Assembly: GCF_900604355.1 (NCBI RefSeq)
Contig: NZ_UWOE01000001.1
Coordinates: forward strand, 124,001 to 188,000
Direction: 5' to 3'
Source: Luxibacter massiliensis
GTDB taxonomy: Bacteria; Bacillota; Clostridia; Lachnospirales; Lachnospiraceae
DNA length: 64,000 nucleotides
The position numbers and the translations under genes are program-made. Below the pieces are notes generated by a model. That model worked only from the letters and a program-made list of their open reading frames with translations. It searched no databases and had not been told where the DNA came from. Below, piece by piece: positions 59,406-64,000 of this stretch; the first letter of the stretch is position 1; every line of letters begins with the position of its first letter.

Positions 59406-60140
59406 TTAAACAAGTGGTGCATTTTTTTGAATTGTTTCTTGAATAATGCCCTGTACATAGTTTCCGATATGTTTTTTTTCTTCTTTTCCCAGTTCATTGG
59501 GATAAATGGGGCTGCCATATTCAATGACCACATGTACTTTTCTGATTTTAGGAAACTGGCGTTCAAAGATCGCGCAGGTATTATTCATTGATATAGGGAT
59601 AATTGCGCAGTTTGTCTTTGTGGCAATCTTAAATGCGCCGTCCTTAAAAGGAAGCATACTTAATTCTTCCCCTGTATTTCTGGTTCCTTCAGGGAAAATA
59701 CAGATAGAAATTCCTTTTTTAATATATTCAATAGCCTGCAGGATTGTTTTCAATCCTTCTTTAGGATTTTCTCTGTCCAGGAAAAGACAGTACAGATAAC
59801 GCATCCAGGTGGATAAAAGGGGAATATGCTCCATTTCTTTTTTGGCCACATACCCAGTCAGTCTTTTACAGCGTGTATATGTCAGCAATATATCAAAGAA
59901 ACTTCGGTGGTTGCCGATAAAAAGTACAGCCTCATCGGGTATGTTCTCTTCACCGATCACAGTAACCTCAACTCTTGTTACTTTCAAAATCATCCGAAAT
60001 CCCCACTGCACTATCCGAAGGGAGCTATAATCCCTTTTTTCTCTGTTAAATTTACCAATTATCCATTCAATAAAAAAGACAGGGATAGAAAGTATTAAAA
60101 ATAAAACGAGAAAAATTACAATACAGATAAATCTGGCCAT
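59406..60140 (-). CDS. plsC: 1-acyl-sn-glycerol-3-phosphate acyltransferase
   Basis: 244 residues. A membrane N-terminus (CIVIFLVLFLILSIPVFFIEWI) is followed by NHRSFFD (77-83, the NHx4D motif) and FPEGTRN (148-154). It adds the second acyl chain to make phosphatidic acid. SD AAAGAGGATTCCGTCTG. The 490 bases beyond its start (60141-60632) hold no supported gene. Confidence 0.9.
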   Translation of the reverse strand: MARFICIVIFLVLFLILSIPVFFIEWIIGKFNREKRDYSSLRIVQWGFRMILKVTRVEVTVIGEENIPDEAVLFIGNHRSFFDILLTYTRCKRLTGYVAKKEMEHIPLLSTWMRYLYCLFLDRENPKEGLKTILQAIEYIKKGISICIFPEGTRNTGEELSMLPFKDGAFKIATKTNCAIIPISMNNTCAIFERQFPKIRKVHVVIEYGSPIYPNELGKEEKKHIGNYVQGIIQETIQKNAPLV

Positions 60141-60632
60141 CAGACGGAATCCTCTTTTCTATTAATATTTTTAAAGCAGAAAGTATGTCGGCATATGCAT
60201 TGTGGCAGGCATACAGGGCATTTTTGTAATGTCACAATGTATATTCTGGACAGTATTATAGTTTAGAAATGACTGTTTTTAATTATACTAAAGCAATATA
60301 AAAAAGACAAGACAGGAATCGCCATATAAAATAGTATTTTGAAATCAAAACATTTTTATATGAGCGCTATCGTGTACAGTTGAATAAGTTGGCCAATTAA
60401 GAGGTTATCAACAAAAAACAAATCTGTTAAAGACTATATTTATCTATAATTCCCATTTTGTTAATCTACTATGTCTTGTGTCTTTTATTCTTATATTTGA
60501 CGGTATATGACATACTAAAGACAGGGGGGATTTCCATCAGGCCGTCCACGCACTATAAAACAGGGGATGTGGGGCATATTCCCACAGCCGGCATAATAAA
60601 ATAATAGAGAGAATATACCGCGGGTACAGGAC

Positions 60633-61040
60633 ATGGGGAAAAAAATATTATATCTGGCAGGCCTTTTAATCGTACTGATGCTGACAGGATGTGTCTCGCG
60701 TCCCCAGAAAACTGAGAAAATACGGGACTTGGAATTTACGGTCATGGATAAAGAAAAAGTGCCGGATGAACTAAAGGCCGCGATCACAGAGAACAGGGAG
60801 ATGCCTTTTAAACTGACTTTTTGTGACCAGGGGTATATGTACATCGCAGAAGGCTATGGCCCTCAGCCAAAAAGTGGGTACAGTGTGGAGGTAGCTGGAC
60901 TTTATGAAACAGAAAATGCTGTTTATATACATACGAATCTACTGGGGCCCGAAAAAGGGGAACAAACAAAAGATACAATCACCTATCCGTATGTGGTAGT
61001 GAAGCTGGAATATATTGATAAAAATGTTGTGTTTGATTAG
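60633..61040 (+). CDS. PrcB-like lipoprotein
   Basis: 135 residues. The signal ends at Cys20 (LLIVLMLTGC), a lipobox. ITENREMPFKLTFCDQGYMYIAEGYGPQPKSGYSVEVAG and YPYVVVKLEY match the PrcB C-terminal domain, known from a protease-complex subunit. It is seven bases before the SipL-like gene, which suggests a shared role at the envelope or in sporulation. Confidence 0.78.
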   Translation: MGKKILYLAGLLIVLMLTGCVSRPQKTEKIRDLEFTVMDKEKVPDELKAAITENREMPFKLTFCDQGYMYIAEGYGPQPKSGYSVEVAGLYETENAVYIHTNLLGPEKGEQTKDTITYPYVVVKLEYIDKNVVFD

Positions 61041-61052
61041 AGGAGGATGTAT

Positions 61053-62612
61053 ATGGAATTAATTAAAAAGCAGGTGCATTATACGCAGGAGGGAAAACGG
61101 ACATTTGATCAGTTTTATTTGGATGAGGATTATAATGTACCAGACGCCAAAGATGACGTACAGCAAATAATTCAGGGGAGCGGACATGTAAAAATTGAAG
61201 ATATTAAATTGGTAGAAAATTACATACGTATTTCCGGAAAATTATATTTTCAGATATTATATGTTACAGCGTCAGGAGAACCGCAGCCAGCAGTGCTGGA
61301 GGGGAAAATCCCATTTGAGGAAATGGTGTATACTGATGGCGGGGAAATGGAAACCTATTTTATACAAAATATCCGAGTTGAGTTTTCTTCTACCCTCGTA
61401 CATTCCAGAAAATTAAGTATCCGCGTTATGGTTGAAATGGAAATAGGAAGGGAAAAACTGGAGGATGAAGAGACGACGGTGGATGTGGACGGCCCGGTAC
61501 AGATTTATAAAAAAATGAAGAATGTAAATCTGCTTGAACTGCATACCACAAAAAAGGATACCTACCGTATTAAAGAAGAAATAACCCTACCTGGAACTAA
61601 AGAAAGTATCGGCCAGCTGCTTCTCACAGATGTCAGCAGCAGGAAGATGGAAATCCGGCTGGGACAGGACGAGATGCAGCTGAAAGGGGAGCTGCTTGTA
61701 TTTTGTATGTATTTATCAGAAGACGGAAAAACTGACTGGTTAGAGCAGAGTGTTCCGTACGAGGGCAGGATCGAGTGTGGCGGCGTGGACGAGGGCATGT
61801 ATTACTATGTGCATAATAACCTGGAGGACACCCTGGTGGATATCCGTATGGATGAGGACGGGGAGATGCGGGTTCTCGGAATAGAGGGGACGCTGAACTT
61901 AAGAATGAATATTTATGAGGAGGAAGAGATCGAACTGCTGGAGGATATGTACTCTCTGGAGCAAAACTGTGGGTTTGAGACAAGGGAAGCGGTGTATGAA
62001 GAGCTGTTAATACAGAACTATTCTAAATGTAAGGTATCTGAACGATTGTCCCTCCCTGAATTAAAGGATGATGTCCTTCAGATATGCCACAGTGATGGGA
62101 GTATTCAAATAGAACATATGGAGATAGCTGAGGGGGGGATTCAGATCGAAGGTATCCTGCATATCTCCTTCCTGTATTTAAAAGCAGATGACGCCATGCC
62201 TTTTGGAAGCTGGCAGGGGATGGTACCCTTTTCCTATCTTTTGGAATGCCCGGGCATATCGGAGGATGTAAGGTATAATACTTCCTACCATGTCGAGCAG
62301 CTCTCTGTCAGCCTGGCGGGAAGCGAGGCGGTAGAAGTAAAGGCGGTTCTGGCATTTGATACATTTATGCGCAGGCCAGTAAATATGCAGGTCATAACAG
62401 ATGTGGAACTTTCACCGATCTCCATGGAAGAGATGGAAAACAGGCCTGGTATCGTAGGATATATTGTAAAAGAAGGAGACGAGATCTGGAATCTGGCAAA
62501 GAATTATATGACAACGGTGGAAGGGATTAAAGAAGTAAATGCTATGGAGTCAGATACGATAAAACCTGGGGATAAGTTGTTGATTTTCAAAGAAAACATG
62601 AGTATACTATAA
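61053..62612 (+). CDS. SPOCS (DUF3794) and LysM protein, SipL-like
   Basis: 519 residues. ATG 61053 is best spaced from AGGAGG; 61047 is six bases upstream. It holds several SPOCS/DUF3794 units (PDAKDDVQQIIQGSGHVKIEDI, LPGTKESIGQLLLTD, LPELKDDVLQICHSDGSIQI) and ends in LysM (YIVKEGDEIWNLAKNYMTT). SipL attaches the coat to the forespore via SpoIVA in Clostridia. The architecture points to a spore-former. Confidence 0.85.
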   Translation: MELIKKQVHYTQEGKRTFDQFYLDEDYNVPDAKDDVQQIIQGSGHVKIEDIKLVENYIRISGKLYFQILYVTASGEPQPAVLEGKIPFEEMVYTDGGEMETYFIQNIRVEFSSTLVHSRKLSIRVMVEMEIGREKLEDEETTVDVDGPVQIYKKMKNVNLLELHTTKKDTYRIKEEITLPGTKESIGQLLLTDVSSRKMEIRLGQDEMQLKGELLVFCMYLSEDGKTDWLEQSVPYEGRIECGGVDEGMYYYVHNNLEDTLVDIRMDEDGEMRVLGIEGTLNLRMNIYEEEEIELLEDMYSLEQNCGFETREAVYEELLIQNYSKCKVSERLSLPELKDDVLQICHSDGSIQIEHMEIAEGGIQIEGILHISFLYLKADDAMPFGSWQGMVPFSYLLECPGISEDVRYNTSYHVEQLSVSLAGSEAVEVKAVLAFDTFMRRPVNMQVITDVELSPISMEEMENRPGIVGYIVKEGDEIWNLAKNYMTTVEGIKEVNAMESDTIKPGDKLLIFKENMSIL

Positions 62613-62648
62613 GAATAATGTATACAAGATACAATTGGAGGACACCGG

Positions 62649-63536
62649 ATGAAACAGATAGAGCTAAAGGCACTGGCCAAAATCAATCTGGGACTTGATG
62701 TGCTTGGCCAAAGAGAAAACGGGTATCATGATGTAAGAATGGTCATGCAGTCCATTTATCTGCATGATGATGTGAGGATCGAACGGATAGAGAAGCCAGG
62801 GATTGAGCTGCAGACAAATCTGTATTTTCTTCCTGTAGATAAAAATAATATTGCATATAAAGCGGCTAATATGCTGATCGAAGAATTTGGGTTAACAGAG
62901 GGGGTCAGGATTACTCTGGATAAGCATATCCCGGTGGCGGCAGGCCTGGCAGGCGGCAGCTCAGACGCGGCGGCCGTCCTGTTCGGGATGAACCGTATGT
63001 TTGGGTTGGGACTTTCACAAAAATCTTTGATGGAGAGAGGGGTTAAACTAGGGGCAGATGTCCCCTACTGTATTATGCGTGGAACCGTGCTGGCGGAGGG
63101 AATTGGCGAGGAATTGACAGTACTTCCTCCAATGCCTAAATGTACAGTGTTGGTGGCGAAACCTCCTGTCAGTGTTTCCACAAAAATTGTGTACGAGGCC
63201 TTAGATGCCAGGGAGATTTTAGAGCACCCGGACATTGGCAGACTGGTGGAGGGGTTGAAAAGAGGAAGCCTGAGGGAGGTGGCAGCCGCTATGGGGAATG
63301 TCCTGGAGTCTGTAACTATCCCTATGCATCCGGTGATAGAGGAAATCAAGAAGGAGATGAAGGCAGCCGGGGCAGTTAATGCTATAATGAGCGGCAGTGG
63401 CCCCACGGTATTTGGCTTGTTCGAGGGGAAGGCAGAGGCCAGGGCAGCACAGGACAAGATAAGGGAGAAAGCACTGGCAAAGCAAGTGTATGTGACTAAT
63501 GTACACAGTGTGAGGAGGAACGAGAATGGAGCCTAA
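62649..63536 (+). CDS. ispE: 4-diphosphocytidyl-2-C-methyl-D-erythritol kinase
   Basis: 295 residues of the GHMP kinase family. AKINLGLDVLGQRENGYHDV is the N-terminal motif, PVAAGLAGGSSDAA (95-108) the ATP loop and SGSGPTVFGLFE the third motif. It phosphorylates CDP-ME in the MEP isoprenoid pathway. SD TTGGAGGACACCGG. It overlaps the next gene by 11 bases. Confidence 0.95.
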   Translation: MKQIELKALAKINLGLDVLGQRENGYHDVRMVMQSIYLHDDVRIERIEKPGIELQTNLYFLPVDKNNIAYKAANMLIEEFGLTEGVRITLDKHIPVAAGLAGGSSDAAAVLFGMNRMFGLGLSQKSLMERGVKLGADVPYCIMRGTVLAEGIGEELTVLPPMPKCTVLVAKPPVSVSTKIVYEALDAREILEHPDIGRLVEGLKRGSLREVAAAMGNVLESVTIPMHPVIEEIKKEMKAAGAVNAIMSGSGPTVFGLFEGKAEARAAQDKIREKALAKQVYVTNVHSVRRNENGA

Positions 63537-64000
63537 ATTCGAAGTTACGATGAATGAATATCTTCCCCTGAGGGATGTTGTCTTTAATACTCTAAGACAA
63601 GCTATATTAAGAGGCGAGCTTAAGCCGGGGGAGAGGCTGATGGAGATACAGCTTGCCAATAAGCTGGGAGTAAGCCGTACCCCTATCCGAGAGGCAATCC
63701 GTAAATTGGAGCTGGAAGGCCTTGTGTTAATGATTCCAAGGAAAGGGGCGGAGGTCGCAGAAATTACAGAAAAAAACCTCCGTGATGTTTTGGAGGTCAG
63801 AAGCGCATTAGAAGAGCTTGCAGTCCGGCTGGCCTGTGACCGTATTAATAAAGAAGGGATACAGAACTTAAAGAAAGCTGCGAAAGAATTTCAGATAGTT
63901 CTGAATAGTGATGATATTACAAAAATTGCGGAAGCTGATGTGGCGTTTCATGATATAATTTATTTTGCAACAGATAATGGCCGCCTGATACAACTGCTCA
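63526..64000 (+). CDS. GntR-family (FadR/FCD) regulator, 3' partial
   Basis: About 158 residues are visible, cut by the window end. The winged helix is at about 15-80 (LRQAILRGELKPGERLMEIQLANKLGVSRTPIREAIRKLELEGLV), followed by the start of an FCD ligand domain (VLEVRSALEELAVRLAC). SD GAGGAGGAACGAGA. It overlaps the ispE end, a common pair in Clostridia. The effector is not known. Confidence 0.9.
   Translation, partial: MEPKFEVTMNEYLPLRDVVFNTLRQAILRGELKPGERLMEIQLANKLGVSRTPIREAIRKLELEGLVLMIPRKGAEVAEITEKNLRDVLEVRSALEELAVRLACDRINKEGIQNLKKAAKEFQIVLNSDDITKIAEADVAFHDIIYFATDNGRLIQLL

Overview
The window is a junction between a temperate, siphovirus-like prophage (about 1 to 31,250; its left end lies outside the window) and host chromosome (about 31,250 to 64,000). 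The chromosomal genes point to a gut Firmicute of the Lachnospiraceae type: SipL-like spore-coat protein, YjfB motility protein, HD-GYP protein, and a sialic acid operon whose order and content closely resemble the 2,7-anhydro-Neu5Ac (intramolecular trans-sialidase) cluster described from Ruminococcus gnavus. Strong AGGAGG ribosome-binding sites and a moderate GC content agree. No tRNA, rRNA or CRISPR array was seen.

Prophage, in order: a replication and maintenance module (SSB-like protein, DUF7768-like deoxyribosyltransferase relative, HUH-type replication initiator, VRR-NUC nuclease, ParA, and a ParB carrying a C-terminal ASCH/DUF3850 domain); an ArpU-like late regulator; an HNH nuclease and terminase small and large subunits; an HK97-type head module (portal, protease, capsid, connectors); tail genes (gp10-like, terminator, major tail protein, chaperones with a probable -1 frameshift, a 1,119-residue tape measure with 132-bp tandem repeats, Dit, Gp37-like, baseplate protein); a complete diversity-generating retroelement (DGR); a lysis cassette (XhlA-like, holin, two-enzyme endolysin); and a right-end module with small membrane proteins, an XRE regulator, a frameshifted HIRAN protein and an IS30-family DDE transposase as the last full gene before the host junction.

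The standout is the DGR at 23,150-26,083: a C-type-lectin-like tail protein with a variable repeat (VR, 24,159-24,278), a GAAA-loop hairpin just past its 3' end, an Avd four-helix protein, a template repeat (TR, 24,723-24,847) and a reverse transcriptase with the DGR-type GNLTSQ and YMDD motifs. In the 3' part of the VR every mismatch to the TR falls on a TR adenine, the signature of mutagenic retrohoming. The 5' part carries a net 5-base loss that truncates the target protein in this assembly. An IS30-type transposase at the prophage edge suggests the phage may move by a co-opted insertion-sequence enzyme, but the left end is needed to test that.

Chromosome, in order: HD-GYP protein, yjfB, dnaJ-like and hsp20 (minus strand), then an AraC regulator and the nan operon (binding lipoprotein, two permeases, NanOx-like oxidoreductase, sialidase, NanE, NanA, NanK) with convergent YhcH and a GDSL esterase. 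Together these would release 2,7-anhydro-sialic acid from mucin, import it, convert it to Neu5Ac and feed it to GlcNAc metabolism. Next come an ABC exporter divergent from an ArsR-like regulator, an EamA transporter, Cof-type HAD phosphatase, murF, ddl, nicotinate phosphoribosyltransferase, a 1-kb gene-free stretch, a DUF1177-AroM-M29 peptidase operon, plsC, a PrcB-like lipoprotein, a SipL-like LysM protein, ispE, and a truncated GntR regulator at the right edge.
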